A DNA stretch of 64,000 nt from Pontibacter korlensis (GCF_000973725.1 NZ_CP009621.1:1431501-1495500); one strand, 5' to 3'; positions 1-8,834 are shown, counted from the first letter of the stretch. Program-made: numbers and translations. The notes: generated by a model from the letters alone, not told the origin.

Positions 1-422
1 TTTGGGGTGGTTTTGCGGGTGTCTAACAGTTTTGCTCCGGTACCCTCTATCAGGCTGGCCATATAATTGGTATACGTCGCAATGCCGCTCATACGCTGCA
101 TACAGTTCAGCACCAGTCGCTCAGCAGTAAGTATACTTTGTGCCTTTCCCTTCACGGTAAAAGCCACATCGCCACGCTGCATGCGGTCGCCATCGTGCAT
201 CTTTACATCCAGTTCCAGACCAGGGTCTACTGCTTTAAAGATGTAGCCAGCCAGCTCTACACCAGCCAATACGCCATCGCCTTTTACCAGCAAGCGTGCC
301 TGGTTTTGTGCATCGGTAGGTATGCCCGCCAACGAGGAATGATCTCCGTCGCCTACGTCCTCTGCCAAGGCCTTGGCGATGAACTCGTTTATGCTTGTTT
401 CGGTCAGGTATGTCGGTTTCAC
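1..422 (-). CDS. nadC: Nicotinate-nucleotide pyrophosphorylase (quinolinate phosphoribosyltransferase), 3' part cut by window edge
   Basis: This gene converts quinolinate and PRPP to nicotinate mononucleotide, CO2 and PPi in de novo NAD synthesis in the cytoplasm. About 140 N-terminal codons are present and the reading frame runs off the left edge. The translation shows the family signatures: an N-terminal EDVGDGDHSS stretch, ERLVLNCMQRMSGIAT, and DTRKTTP, which carries catalytic Arg/Lys residues. The start is taken as GTG at 422-420, because no in-frame ATG lies upstream and a -7 promoter box (TATTTTTG) ends four bases before it. The identification is firm; the start is likely but not proven. 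Confidence 0.93.
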   Translation of the reverse strand, partial: MKPTYLTETSINEFIAKALAEDVGDGDHSSLAGIPTDAQNQARLLVKGDGVLAGVELAGYIFKAVDPGLELDVKMHDGDRMQRGDVAFTVKGKAQSILTAERLVLNCMQRMSGIATYTNYMASLIEGTGAKLLDTRKTTP

Positions 423-426
423 GGTG

Positions 427-434
427 CAAAAATA
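427..434 (-). promoter_or_regulatory. Putative -7 box of nadC (TATTTTTG)
   Basis: On the minus strand TATTTTTG matches the Bacteroidota -7 consensus TAnnTTTG and is followed by CACC and the GTG start. This leaves no room for a 5' leader, so the transcript would be leaderless. The box lies just downstream of the upstream gene's terminator T-run. No clear -33 element was seen. Confidence 0.4.
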
Positions 435-437
435 AAA

Positions 438-465
438 AAAGGCTCGGTATAAACTCCGAGCCTTT
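438..465 (-). terminator. Rho-independent terminator of the DUF4783 gene
   Basis: A perfect 10-bp stem (AAAGGCTCGG with CCGAGCCTTT) surrounds an 8-nt loop and is followed on the minus strand by a T-rich run. It lies between the end of the DUF4783 gene and the start of nadC, both on the minus strand. Confidence 0.8.
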
Positions 466-488
466 GTAAAAATCTCATTAGTATCGTC

Positions 489-902
489 TTAATCTTTGAT
501 AAAGTTCATCGAGTGGATGAGGTATTTGTCGCCAGAGGACTTCATCCGGATCAGCACTGTATAAGAGCCCCCCTTAGAAGTATAGGTGCCGATGGCGTAC
601 AACTGGCCCTTATCTGAGGTACCGTTATGGTTCACACTAAAGTCTACAGGTGCGTTCTTTGAGAAAAAGTTCTTCATCACGAACTCAGCCTGAGTGCTGC
701 TGTAGCTAGTGGCTTCGCTGCCATCAAGGGTGATTTCTACCATGTTGCCAAAGCTTCTGGACAGATCTTTGGCCGAGCCTGCCTTCATTGCCTGCTTTAC
801 GCTGTTCATGGCATCGCCCTGTGCCATGGCTTGCCCTGCCGTTAAAAGAACGGCCACCAATAACATAGAAAAAGCTACTGCAAAGTGTTTAAAGTTTTTC
901 AT
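489..902 (-). CDS. DUF4783 family secreted protein
   Basis: A small exported protein of unknown function, 137 residues from the chosen start. The N-terminus MKNFKHFAVAF is followed by a hydrophobic stretch and an AMAQ-G type signal peptidase I site, so the mature protein is probably periplasmic. The rest has the DUF4783 pattern (QAMKAGSAKDLSRSF, then FVMKNFFSKN and a SGDKYLIHSMNF end), a cystatin/lumazine-binding-like fold common in Bacteroidota. The reading frame is open to 932, but a -7 box at 937-944 would put the transcript start near 930, so the methionine at 902 with its signal peptide is the better start. The family call is from memory of the pattern. Confidence 0.8.
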   Translation of the reverse strand: MKNFKHFAVAFSMLLVAVLLTAGQAMAQGDAMNSVKQAMKAGSAKDLSRSFGNMVEITLDGSEATSYSSTQAEFVMKNFFSKNAPVDFSVNHNGTSDKGQLYAIGTYTSKGGSYTVLIRMKSSGDKYLIHSMNFIKD

Positions 903-936
903 AAATGAGGTTTGTATTGCTTGCCCATGCACGAGC

Positions 937-944
937 CAAAACTA
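937..944 (-). promoter_or_regulatory. Putative -7 box upstream of the DUF4783 gene (TAGTTTTG)
   Basis: TAGTTTTG on the minus strand fits TAnnTTTG and sits 34 bases before the chosen start codon, leaving a short leader. No clear -33 box. Confidence 0.4.
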
Positions 945-1126
945 TGCCAAGTACTGGCGCAGAATCAATGTCTCTAATATAACATGAATATCCTGATAAA
1001 GAAAGAACTCAAGCTTGACAGCTCGTATACTTTTATATATACTTCTTAAGCTTAAGCAGCACTGGCACAGCAGCGCTTTAAAAGAAACACGGACAGGTTA
1101 GCGCCTGCAGCTTCAAAGATAATAGC

Positions 1127-1134
1127 TATATTTG
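1127..1134 (+). promoter_or_regulatory. Putative -7 box of gpmI (TATATTTG), leaderless layout
   Basis: TATATTTG is a perfect match to TAnnTTTG. It is followed by CACC and then the gpmI ATG, so transcription would begin at or next to the start codon. The spacing is the same as for nadC (427) and the M43 protease gene (3362). Confidence 0.5.
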
Positions 1135-1138
1135 CACC

Positions 1139-2665
1139 ATGGACAAGAAGGTACTCTTAGTGATTTTAGATGGTTGGGGCCTCGGCACCAACCCAGAGGT
1201 TTCGGCTATTCATAAAGCCAACACGCCTTTTATCGATTCTATTTTTGAAAAATACCCTACCACTACGCTACAGGCATCCGGCGAAGCTGTTGGTTTGCCC
1301 GAAGGCCAGATGGGTAACTCTGAGGTAGGGCACATGAATATTGGTGCAGGGCGTGTGGTGTACCAGGACCTGGTACGAATCAACAAAGCTATCGCAGAGC
1401 GCAAGCTGGGATCTATGCCAGCACTGGCAAATGCTTTTGCCTATGCCAGAGAAAGCAAGAAGGCAGTACACCTGATCGGCCTGGTATCGGATGGGGGAGT
1501 GCACTCGCACCTTAACCACCTGAAGGCTCTTTGCTCTGTAGCACACGACCAGGAGCTGCACGAAGTATACATCCATGCCTTTACCGACGGTCGCGATACT
1601 GACCCTAAGAGCGGCGTGAAGTTTATCAATGAACTGGAGGAGCACCTGGAAAATACAACCGGTACCATTGCTTCTATAGTTGGCCGATACTATGCCATGG
1701 ACCGCGACAACCGCTGGGAGCGCATTAAGCTGGCTTACGACCTGATGGTAAAAGGTACAGGAGAGCCTTCGCAGAACCTTATCAAATCAATGCTGGCTTC
1801 TTACAACGCTGGCGTTACGGATGAGTTTATCAAGCCAATTGTAAAGGTAAATGACCGCCAGGAGCCTATTGCCACTATCAAGGATGGCGATGTGGTTATC
1901 TGCTTTAACTTCCGTACAGACCGTGGCCGTGAAATTACCCAGGCACTGACCCAGCGCGATTTCCCGGAGCACGACATGCACAAGCTGAACCTGCGCTACG
2001 TTATGATGACCAACTACGATGAAAGCTTCCTGAACACAGAGGCTATATTCGAGAAAGACAACCTTAACAACACTTTGGGCGAGGTTTTGGCCGAAGCTGG
2101 TAAAAAGCAGATTCGTATTGCTGAAACAGAAAAATACCCGCACGTTACTTTCTTCTTCTCAGGAGGCCGTGAGACACAGTTTGAAGGCGAGGGTCGCCTG
2201 ATGTGCCCATCTCCTAAGGTAGCCACTTATGACCTGAAGCCCGAGATGAGTGCCTATGACATCCGTGACGCTATTGTGCCGGAGCTGGAGAAGAAGAGCG
2301 CTGACTTTGTGTGCCTCAATTTTGCAAACCCAGACATGGTAGGCCATACCGGTGTATTTGAGGCTGCCGTAAAAGCTTGCGAGGTAGTGGATGAATGCGC
2401 CGAGAAAGTAATTACAACGGCATTGGAAAACGGCTATGATATCATTGTGATAGCCGACCATGGCAACGCCGACATGATGATTAATGAAGACGGAACACCA
2501 AACACCGCCCATACCACTAACCTGGTGCCATGTGTGCTGGTAAGTAACGACTTCAATGGCACACTTCACCCAGGCAAACTAGGCGACATTGCTCCAACTA
2601 TCTTAGAGTTGATGGGCATTAGGCAGCCTGAAGAAATGGGTGGCACTTCTTTGATAGAACATTAA
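1139..2665 (+). CDS. gpmI: 2,3-bisphosphoglycerate-independent phosphoglycerate mutase
   Basis: This enzyme interconverts 3-phosphoglycerate and 2-phosphoglycerate in glycolysis and gluconeogenesis, in the cytoplasm, with two Mn ions. The 508 residues match the usual family length. Visible signatures are the N-terminal metal site LVILDGWG with Asp11, the phosphoserine motif MGNSEVGHMNIGAGR with Ser61, HAFTDGRDTDP, FNFRTDRGREITQAL, and the C-terminal metal site VIADHGNADMM. The ATG lies four bases after a -7 box. The lipoprotein gene at 2678 begins 12 bases downstream and is probably co-transcribed. Confidence 0.97.
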   Translation: MDKKVLLVILDGWGLGTNPEVSAIHKANTPFIDSIFEKYPTTTLQASGEAVGLPEGQMGNSEVGHMNIGAGRVVYQDLVRINKAIAERKLGSMPALANAFAYARESKKAVHLIGLVSDGGVHSHLNHLKALCSVAHDQELHEVYIHAFTDGRDTDPKSGVKFINELEEHLENTTGTIASIVGRYYAMDRDNRWERIKLAYDLMVKGTGEPSQNLIKSMLASYNAGVTDEFIKPIVKVNDRQEPIATIKDGDVVICFNFRTDRGREITQALTQRDFPEHDMHKLNLRYVMMTNYDESFLNTEAIFEKDNLNNTLGEVLAEAGKKQIRIAETEKYPHVTFFFSGGRETQFEGEGRLMCPSPKVATYDLKPEMSAYDIRDAIVPELEKKSADFVCLNFANPDMVGHTGVFEAAVKACEVVDECAEKVITTALENGYDIIVIADHGNADMMINEDGTPNTAHTTNLVPCVLVSNDFNGTLHPGKLGDIAPTILELMGIRQPEEMGGTSLIEH

Positions 2666-2677
2666 TCTTATTTACTG

Positions 2678-3256
2678 ATGGCCAAGTATAAACAGCTCTT
2701 CCTGATGGGCCTTTTACTGGCCATTGTTTCCTGTGAGCAACCTTCTCCGCCTGCAACAGCAGAGGCGGGAAAGGTTGCTTTCAATATAACTTCCTATCTG
2801 CAGCAGCAAAGGCAGATGCTGGAAACCCGGCAGCCTATGGTGCTAAAATCGGTTGCTACCCAAGGGCAGGAACCAGAGGTGGTGGAAACACCAGACATTG
2901 ATTGGGAGGACGAGTTAGCCGTTTTCGAGCAGGCTGACTTAAGCCGGCCTTCGCTACAGGAATTTTATACCCGCCAAGAGCAAGTGCTGGAGGATGGTTC
3001 TACAGCTATAGAGTTTACAAAGCTGGAAGGCGCCAATCCTCAGGTACAGTACCTGCGCCTTGTCATGTCGCCTGAAGGTAAGCTAAAGCAACTCCACGCC
3101 CGGCTGGAAGATAAGAACATCATCTTCTTCTCCCGCCGCACAATAAACCTCAGCACCAACCCGCAAACAGGGGACATAGCAGATTACCATGTAGAGGGTG
3201 TACAGAAAATGGTACTGGGGGATACGCTGCGCTACGAGGTGAAGGCTAATCTCTAA
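2678..3256 (+). CDS. Hypothetical lipoprotein downstream of gpmI
   Basis: I do not recognise the family. The protein has 192 residues with an N-terminal lipoprotein signal (hydrophobic run ending AIVSC, Cys19), so it is probably anchored in the cell envelope. The rest is soluble and charged, with an acidic stretch near residue 70 and a C-terminal part of alternating hydrophobic residues that suggests beta strands. No catalytic motif is visible. It starts 12 bases after gpmI on the same strand, so it is probably in that transcript, although a link with glycolysis is not implied. Confidence 0.7.
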   Translation: MAKYKQLFLMGLLLAIVSCEQPSPPATAEAGKVAFNITSYLQQQRQMLETRQPMVLKSVATQGQEPEVVETPDIDWEDELAVFEQADLSRPSLQEFYTRQEQVLEDGSTAIEFTKLEGANPQVQYLRLVMSPEGKLKQLHARLEDKNIIFFSRRTINLSTNPQTGDIADYHVEGVQKMVLGDTLRYEVKANL

Positions 3257-3361
3257 GCACGACAGCTGTACAAAAGTTTTTCCGTTTGCCATACTTCCTC
3301 CTTTTTATTTATCTTGCATAACTACAGGCACATACACTGCCTGTACACTCTGCAAACCCTT

Positions 3362-3369
3362 TACCTTTG
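3362..3369 (+). promoter_or_regulatory. Putative -7 box of the M43 protease gene (TACCTTTG)
   Basis: TACCTTTG matches TAnnTTTG and is followed by CTCC and the ATG at 3374. It supports the internal methionine as start and a leaderless transcript. Confidence 0.5.
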
Positions 3370-3373
3370 CTCC

Positions 3374-4876
3374 ATGCGTAAGCTTGCACTGTTGGCGATT
3401 TCTTGCCTTGGCCTTGCTATACCCAGCCTTGCCCAACAGCATGCGCACACTCGTGGTTGTGCCACCAATACTTACCTGGAGGCGCTAAAGGCAAATCACC
3501 CTATACTAGAGCAGGAGCAACAGCAGGCGCAGCAGGCTGTACAGGAAAAATTAGAGCAGCAGCGCCAGTGGCAGAACCTTCGTGCCTTAACCACTATTAC
3601 CATTCCGGTAGTTTTCCATGTGTTGTATAACAACAGTACCGAGAATATTTCGGATGAGCAAATACTGTCACAGCTAGAGGTGCTTAATGCTGACTTTAGA
3701 AGACGTAACGCAGATGCGGCTAACACACCCGCTCACTTTACACCTTACGCCGCCGACACACGCATAGAGTTCTGCCTTGCCTCCATAGATCCCAACGGTG
3801 ACCCTACAAGCGGCATTACCCGCACCCGAACTTACCGTTCTGACTTTGATTACATCTATGATTACATTAAGAAGTCAGATAATGGGGGCAAGGATGCTTG
3901 GGACACAAATCGCTACCTGAACATTTGGATAGGGGACATAAAAGATGATGTGTTAGGCTACGCTACCATGCCTGGAGCCACTTTACCACACCTTGATGGC
4001 GTAGTACTGCATTACACTGCCGTGGGAGCTGCGCCTGCCAACAGGTTTGGGTCAGCATACAACCTAGGTCGTACCGCCACACATGAAATAGGCCACTGGC
4101 TAGGCCTCAGCCATATCTGGGGCGGAGACGATGCTAGCTGCTTTGATTCTGATGGTATAAGCGACACACCTAACCAGGAATACTATACCACTGACTGTAC
4201 TGGCGGCATTGAGATTTCCTGCGACAATGGCCCTTACGGCAACATGTACCAGAACTACATGGACTATAGTACCGATGCCTGCATGAATCTGTTTACCCAC
4301 GGCCAGGCAGCCTACATGAATGCTGTTTTGAACACCAGCCGCAGCTCTTTGTTAGAATCTCTTGCCTGTACGGCCTCAATTCGTTCCGAATTTAGCATGG
4401 CGCAGGAAAGTGATACGATGATAGTGGCTGGTAAAAGCATACAGTTTGCTGCTGCCCCTGAGGGTGTACGCGCAACAGAGTGGCACTGGGAGTTTGGAGG
4501 AGGTGTGCCTGCCACATCTTCGCAGCAAAACCCGGTGGTAACTTACCCACAACCCGGCAAGTATGCTGTTAAGCTAACTGTTAGCAATGGCAGCGTGAGT
4601 GATATTGAAATGAAAGAGGACTTTGTGCACGTAACGGTAAGCAACCTGACAGTATACCCAAACCCTACCGCAGATTATCTCTATATCGAGCAGCCCGCAC
4701 GGATTTTTGTTAGGCAAATAGAGCTCATGAACAGCGTAGGGAAGACACTACTCACTGCCAAGGTTAGCAGCCGAACCTTAGAGCTGGATGTACGCCACCT
4801 GCCTCCTGCCGTTTACTTCCTCCGACTCCACAGCACGAATGGCACAGAGATACGGAAGATCAGCATAGTACGGTAA
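3374..4876 (+). CDS. Secreted M43 (pappalysin-type) zinc metalloprotease with PKD and type IX sorting domains
   Basis: A predicted extracellular protease of 500 residues. The order is: signal peptide (MRKLALLAISCLG, cleavage after SLAQ); propeptide-like helical stretch; M43 catalytic domain containing HEIGHWLGLSH, with zinc ligands His237, His241 and His247 and Glu238 as base; a downstream YMDYSTDAC Met-turn; a PKD-like beta-sandwich at about 345-430; and a C-terminal type IX sorting domain (LTVYPNPTADYLYIE to the end). The reading frame is open to 3314, but the methionine at 3374 directly precedes the signal peptide and follows a -7 box. The substrate is unknown. Export would use the type IX system whose components appear at 62-64 kb. 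Confidence 0.92.
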   Translation: MRKLALLAISCLGLAIPSLAQQHAHTRGCATNTYLEALKANHPILEQEQQQAQQAVQEKLEQQRQWQNLRALTTITIPVVFHVLYNNSTENISDEQILSQLEVLNADFRRRNADAANTPAHFTPYAADTRIEFCLASIDPNGDPTSGITRTRTYRSDFDYIYDYIKKSDNGGKDAWDTNRYLNIWIGDIKDDVLGYATMPGATLPHLDGVVLHYTAVGAAPANRFGSAYNLGRTATHEIGHWLGLSHIWGGDDASCFDSDGISDTPNQEYYTTDCTGGIEISCDNGPYGNMYQNYMDYSTDACMNLFTHGQAAYMNAVLNTSRSSLLESLACTASIRSEFSMAQESDTMIVAGKSIQFAAAPEGVRATEWHWEFGGGVPATSSQQNPVVTYPQPGKYAVKLTVSNGSVSDIEMKEDFVHVTVSNLTVYPNPTADYLYIEQPARIFVRQIELMNSVGKTLLTAKVSSRTLELDVRHLPPAVYFLRLHSTNGTEIRKISIVR

Positions 4877-4877
4877 A

Positions 4878-4917
4878 GGAAAGGGAGCATCAATACGATG
4901 TAACACTTGATCCTTTC
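4878..4917. terminator. Weak hairpin between convergent genes
   Basis: GGAAAGG...ATCAA pairs with TTGATCCTTTC, with a bulge, and is followed by CTTTA on the plus strand. It lies between the convergent protease and yjbQ genes. It is an imperfect hairpin, so this is a tentative call. Confidence 0.3.
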
Positions 4918-4918
4918 T

Positions 4919-5341
4919 TTACTCCTCCCCCTGCAAGGTTACTACTACAGTGCGTTTAGAGGCGTGGCCACGATGCTCGCACAAGTAAATGCCTTGCCAG
5001 GTACCCATATTCAATTCGCCATTAGCAATAGGTATAGTAACAGAAGCGCCAAGAAGAGCAGCTTTTAGGTGCGCCGGCATGTCGTCGGAGCCTTCCAAGG
5101 TGTGGCGATAGTAGGGCTGATTTTCGGGCACCATATGGTTAAAGTGGCTCTCAAAGTCCTGCCGCACCGTTGGGTCTGCATCCTCATTGATAGCCAAGCT
5201 AGCAGAAGTATGCTTGATAAAGATATGCGCCAGCCCCACATTTATACTTTCCAACTCCGGAAGCTGTGCAACCAGCAGGTCTGTTATCAAATGAAAACCT
5301 CGCTTTACAGCAGGTAACCTTATCTCTTTCTGAAACCACAT
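4919..5341 (-). CDS. yjbQ: YjbQ/UPF0047 family protein (secondary thiamine-phosphate synthase activity reported for relatives)
   Basis: A 140-residue cytoplasmic protein of the UPF0047 family. Family hallmarks are HTSASLAINEDADPTVRQD near residue 45, the RHTLEGSDDMPAHLKAALLG stretch with conserved His and Asp, and the end NMGTWQGIYLCEHRG. Relatives can complement thiamine-phosphate synthase defects, but the physiological role is not settled. The length matches the family. The gene stands alone on the minus strand, convergent with the protease gene. Confidence 0.92.
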   Translation of the reverse strand: MWFQKEIRLPAVKRGFHLITDLLVAQLPELESINVGLAHIFIKHTSASLAINEDADPTVRQDFESHFNHMVPENQPYYRHTLEGSDDMPAHLKAALLGASVTIPIANGELNMGTWQGIYLCEHRGHASKRTVVVTLQGEE

Positions 5342-5375
5342 ATGTTAAAGTTTTGTAGAGAGGTGAAACTATATC

Positions 5376-6746
5376 TTAATCTATGGTACGCTCATATGCA
5401 CCTATATCGGGCAGGGTACTGCTGCGGGTTGTGCCTTCTATATCCTGAAGTATTGTTGGCAGCAACTTCGCCGCACCGCTGGCAGGGGAGAGGGTATCCA
5501 ATCGAAAATCATGCTTGGCAGGTGCCTCAAACTTAGGGTCTGTATTCAGAACGTTATTTGCCTCGAACTGCTCCTTGTACCTTTCGGTACGCAGTAAGTT
5601 ACTGCTTACTGCGGTGGCAGCAGTTAATGGTTCCACCAGCACCTCATTCACGGTGCTATAGCCATCCGAGTAAACGATAGAGTTAATCAGGCGCAACGAT
5701 GTAGGCTGATTTTCGATGTCTGTTCCAGGTATAAAATCTGCTATTACCAGCAAAGGTGTTTCGCGCGGCAACGGGTTCTGATAGCTTACAATGGAAGTGT
5801 ACAACAGCTCATAATTACCACCGCCCAAGCCACCAAAGCCATACTGACCGCAGTTATAAATCAGCGTGTTTACCACCTGTACATCCGAAGTAAAAGCTAC
5901 CACGCCTCCTAGCATGGCGTGCGATATTTTACAGCCTTCCACTAAGGTACCTGCCATACCAGGGTTGCCAATGCGCAGACCATACTGCGTGTTTCTAATA
6001 TCGGCATACTTTATACTGTTACCTCCGCTGGTGGCTAGTATATGAATTCCATCCCATTGTCCCGGCGCTATTTGATATTCTTTCTCTCTACGGTAACCGC
6101 CAAAGCTCACCCGTTCTTTAGGTGTACCCTGCACTTGTAGTTGCCCAGCCACTAGCAGTACCGACCTGTTATAACCAAAAACTTGTGCTCCTTTCTCTAT
6201 CGTAAGAGTGGCTCCCTCCCGCACAAGTACAGAATCTAACAGCACGTGGGGTTTATCGCTGGCCCAGGTGGTGGTGCCAATACTTCCTTTGCGGTGGAAA
6301 TAGGCATTCTGCCCGTAAGCTACAAGCTTCACATTCTGTTGTTGCCCATTTGTGGTAAACAGAATGGAGTCTGCTGCTAAAAACGGCTGGCTTTGATCTG
6401 TAGGGCTGATATTGGCTTTCACGAGCACGTACAGGCTGTCGCCACCGCGCAGCTCCACATTATTAACCATGGGGCTTTGCACACCATTTATGATGAGCTG
6501 GTAAGGAGAGGCAGAAGCACCTGCTAGCGTAATCTCACTAATGCGTACTGCTTTCTCGTTTCGGTTATATACTTTGAGTCTTTTGGTAATGCTGCCCCGG
6601 CTCACAAAAACAGTATCAAACAGCACTGTATCGGCAGAGAACTCCAGCACCGCATTTGGGTCTGTGGTAATCACCTCATCCTTCGGCTCACAGCCGAACA
6701 CCGACAGCAACAGGAGCAAGGGCAGTATGGCGAGTAGGTATCTCAA
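5376..6746 (-). CDS. Lipoprotein with right-handed beta-helix (parallel beta-helix) region
   Basis: A 456-residue predicted lipoprotein: signal MRYLLAILPLLLLLSVFGC with the lipid-bearing Cys19. Residues 25-150 look like an immunoglobulin-like beta domain (SADTVLFDTVFVSRGSITK is typical of Bacteroidota surface proteins). From about 170 to 400 there are beta-helix-like coils (ADIRNTQYGLRIGN, VEGCKISHAMLGGVVAF, NTLIYNCGQYGF). The end GAYER is common in right-handed beta-helix proteins. The start codon is TTG; an in-frame stop lies a few codons upstream and no ATG precedes the signal peptide. Carbohydrate or adhesion function is possible but not shown. Confidence 0.8.
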   Translation of the reverse strand: MRYLLAILPLLLLLSVFGCEPKDEVITTDPNAVLEFSADTVLFDTVFVSRGSITKRLKVYNRNEKAVRISEITLAGASASPYQLIINGVQSPMVNNVELRGGDSLYVLVKANISPTDQSQPFLAADSILFTTNGQQQNVKLVAYGQNAYFHRKGSIGTTTWASDKPHVLLDSVLVREGATLTIEKGAQVFGYNRSVLLVAGQLQVQGTPKERVSFGGYRREKEYQIAPGQWDGIHILATSGGNSIKYADIRNTQYGLRIGNPGMAGTLVEGCKISHAMLGGVVAFTSDVQVVNTLIYNCGQYGFGGLGGGNYELLYTSIVSYQNPLPRETPLLVIADFIPGTDIENQPTSLRLINSIVYSDGYSTVNEVLVEPLTAATAVSSNLLRTERYKEQFEANNVLNTDPKFEAPAKHDFRLDTLSPASGAAKLLPTILQDIEGTTRSSTLPDIGAYERTID

Positions 6747-6878
6747 GTTATGTAGCTATAGCTCAGGTCTAGAATGCATGGTTATACATCCATCAATTTA
6801 GCAATTAAAACGAAAAAAGGATGCAGCTGACTGTACTTGCCTGCTGCACCCTTCTGATATTTTACTCCACAGTAGTTA

Positions 6879-7955
6879 CTACTCTGCTGCGGCGCCTTCT
6901 TTCAATCTTTCGGCATTCTCTGCAATACGCAGCTGCTCCACAAAGTCCTCAATGCCACCATCCATTACGTTTGGCAGGTTGTATACAGTATAACCAATAC
7001 GGTGATCCGTTACACGGCCTTGTGGATAGTTATAGGTACGGATTTTATCAGAGCGATCGCCGCTACCAACCATGCTCTTGCGCTGTGCACCTTCGGCCTC
7101 CTGCTTCTTGGCCAGCTCAATCTCGTACAGGCGTGAGCGAAGTACGGCAAGGGCTTTATCGAAATTCTTCAGCTGCGACTTCTGGTCCTGACACTGCGCC
7201 ACGATACCTGTCGGGATGTGTGTTAAACGCACGGCAGAGTAAGTTGTGTTTACCGACTGACCGCCCGGACCTGATGACATGAAAAGGTCTTTACGCACAT
7301 CGTTCATATCGATTTCCACGTCCAGCTCTTCTACCTCTGGCAGTACTACTACAGAAGCTACAGAAGTATGGATACGGCCTTGAGTTTCGGTAGCTGGTAC
7401 GCGCTGCACGCGGTGCACACCAGACTCAAACTTCAACTTACCGTACACATCCTCACCAGACATGTTCACGATGATTTCTTTATAACCACCAGAAGTACCC
7501 TCAGTAGCATCTATTAGCTCTACACGCCAGCCCATGCGCTCTGCAAAGCGGCTGTACATGCGGTAAAGGTCACCGGCAAAGATAGAAGCCTCGTCGCCAC
7601 CCGCACCAGCACGGATCTCCATGATGATGTCTTTGCTGTCGTTCGGGTCTTTCGGGATCAGAAGCTCTTTTAAAAGCTCCTCCATCTGCTCGCGCTGTGG
7701 GATAAGCTCATCTAGCTCTTCCTTAGCCATCTCCCTAAAGTCTTCATCCTTCTCCGTTGCAATCACCTGCTTGGCATTATCGATGTTGCTCAGGATGTTT
7801 TTATACTTCTTGTACTCGGTTACGATCTTATCCAGATCCTTATACTCTTTGTTCAGCGTCTTGAACTTCTTCATGTCGCTGGCCACATCAGGCTGAATAA
7901 GCAGCTGGCTTACTTCCTCAAAACGCTGATTAATGGCTTCTAACTTATCTAACAT
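6879..7955 (-). CDS. prfA: Peptide chain release factor 1
   Basis: RF1 recognises UAA and UAG stop codons and triggers hydrolysis of peptidyl-tRNA on the ribosome. The 358-residue protein has the coiled-coil N-terminal domain, the peptide-anticodon region around [15 protein letters not shown], and the catalytic GGQ motif at about 229-231 within [18 protein letters not shown], whose Gln is normally methylated by PrmC. A -7 box lies 24 bases upstream. The gene appears monocistronic. Confidence 0.97.
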   Translation of the reverse strand: MLDKLEAINQRFEEVSQLLIQPDVASDMKKFKTLNKEYKDLDKIVTEYKKYKNILSNIDNAKQVIATEKDEDFREMAKEELDELIPQREQMEELLKELLIPKDPNDSKDIIMEIRAGAGGDEASIFAGDLYRMYSRFAERMGWRVELIDATEGTSGGYKEIIVNMSGEDVYGKLKFESGVHRVQRVPATETQGRIHTSVASVVVLPEVEELDVEIDMNDVRKDLFMSSGPGGQSVNTTYSAVRLTHIPTGIVAQCQDQKSQLKNFDKALAVLRSRLYEIELAKKQEAEGAQRKSMVGSGDRSDKIRTYNYPQGRVTDHRIGYTVYNLPNVMDGGIEDFVEQLRIAENAERLKEGAAAE

Positions 7956-7978
7956 CGTGCTTGTCTGGTTTTAGGCTG

Positions 7979-7986
7979 CAAAGATA
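7979..7986 (-). promoter_or_regulatory. Putative -7 box of prfA (TATCTTTG)
   Basis: TATCTTTG on the minus strand is a perfect TAnnTTTG match 24 bases upstream of the prfA start. No convincing -33 element was seen. Confidence 0.45.
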
Positions 7987-8264
7987 CAAAATTGGCCTTT
8001 AGATTATATTATCCGTTTCGGCCACATATGCAATAATTGTGCAGGCTTATTTATTATTAGCTATAACTTTAAAGCTAGTGGTATAGTTTCAGGGCTCGTA
8101 CGGATTTGTGTTCAGCCTTTCTTCAACCTTTTTATAGCCATTATCTATAAAGCAATAGGTTAAATCTATCAGAACTATTACAATCCTTTCGGCTGAAACA
8201 TTTACTTTTGGCAGTAGTTAAATAAGGAGTAGAATTTGATTAAGTAACATATAAAAAGAAAAAT
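7987..8264. other. Intergenic region between divergent prfA and thioredoxin genes
   Basis: Together with the prfA promoter this makes a 309-bp gap without a gene. It is AT-rich and carries promoter signals for both directions. I see no small ORF, RNA gene or repeat in it. Confidence 0.6.
8203..8210 (+). promoter_or_regulatory. Putative -7 box of the thioredoxin operon (TACTTTTG)
   Basis: TACTTTTG matches TAnnTTTG and lies 54 bases before the thioredoxin ATG. A TTTC about 16-20 bases upstream could serve as a weak -33 element. Confidence 0.45.
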
Positions 8265-8585
8265 ATGGCTGTTATAGTAGCAACTGACAACGATTTTAAC
8301 CAAGTACTGACTGCAAACTCTAAAGTGGTAGTGAAATATTACGCTGACTGGTGTGGTAACTGCCGTCTGTTCTCACCTAAGTTCAAGCGTATGTCTGACG
8401 ACGAAAACTTTGCGGGCATTGCTTTTGTGGATGTGAACGCAGAGACAAGCCCTGAGGCACGCAAACTAGCTAATGTAACAAACCTGCCATTCTTCGCCAT
8501 CTTCAAGAACGGACAATTAGTAGACTCTGTTGCTGCCAGCAAGGAGGACGCCGTTCGTGAACTTATTCATAAATTAGACCAGTAG
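8265..8585 (+). CDS. Thioredoxin family protein (WCGNC active site)
   Basis: A 106-residue single-domain thioredoxin fold protein, presumably a cytoplasmic disulfide reductant, since no signal peptide is present. The active site is DWCGNC with Cys30 and Cys33; the intervening Gly-Asn differs from the Gly-Pro of classical TrxA and should alter the redox potential. The cis-proline loop (Pro75, NLPFF) and the C-terminal helix are present. The small DUF6952 gene follows after 6 bases, so the two are almost certainly co-transcribed. Confidence 0.92.
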   Translation: MAVIVATDNDFNQVLTANSKVVVKYYADWCGNCRLFSPKFKRMSDDENFAGIAFVDVNAETSPEARKLANVTNLPFFAIFKNGQLVDSVAASKEDAVRELIHKLDQ

Positions 8586-8591
8586 ATTGAT

Positions 8592-8834
8592 ATGAAGATA
8601 CCTGCAATAAAAAAGCTTGTTGAAAATTACTCGCTTGAGCAACTGATGGCTGCCGAGGCCGCTATTGTGGAAGAGCAGCAGCCAGCAATTGAGGTGGAAG
8701 GCGAGGATGAGGGCGAGCAACTGACACACGTTTTAGCCGCTGTCTGGATCTTAAACGAGATGGAGGATAACGGTACAGAGTTCAAAGCCGCGCTGCGCAT
8801 GTATACGCAGAAGGTTCGTGTTTCTATCAGCTAA
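8592..8834 (+). CDS. DUF6952 family small protein, paired with thioredoxin
   Basis: An 80-residue acidic cytoplasmic protein. It begins MKIPAIKKLVENYSLEQL and has a Glu-rich centre (EEQQPAIEVEGEDEGEQ) followed by a helical end. I recognise it as the small protein that commonly follows a thioredoxin-like gene in Bacteroidota (DUF6952). The function is unknown; the fixed pairing hints at a partner or substrate of the upstream thioredoxin. It has no cysteine, so it is not itself a dithiol substrate. Confidence 0.8.
   Translation: MKIPAIKKLVENYSLEQLMAAEAAIVEEQQPAIEVEGEDEGEQLTHVLAAVWILNEMEDNGTEFKAALRMYTQKVRVSIS

Noticed and set aside
903..932. Upstream start of the DUF4783 ORF
   Set aside because: It would place ten residues before the signal peptide and lie at or before the expected transcript start.
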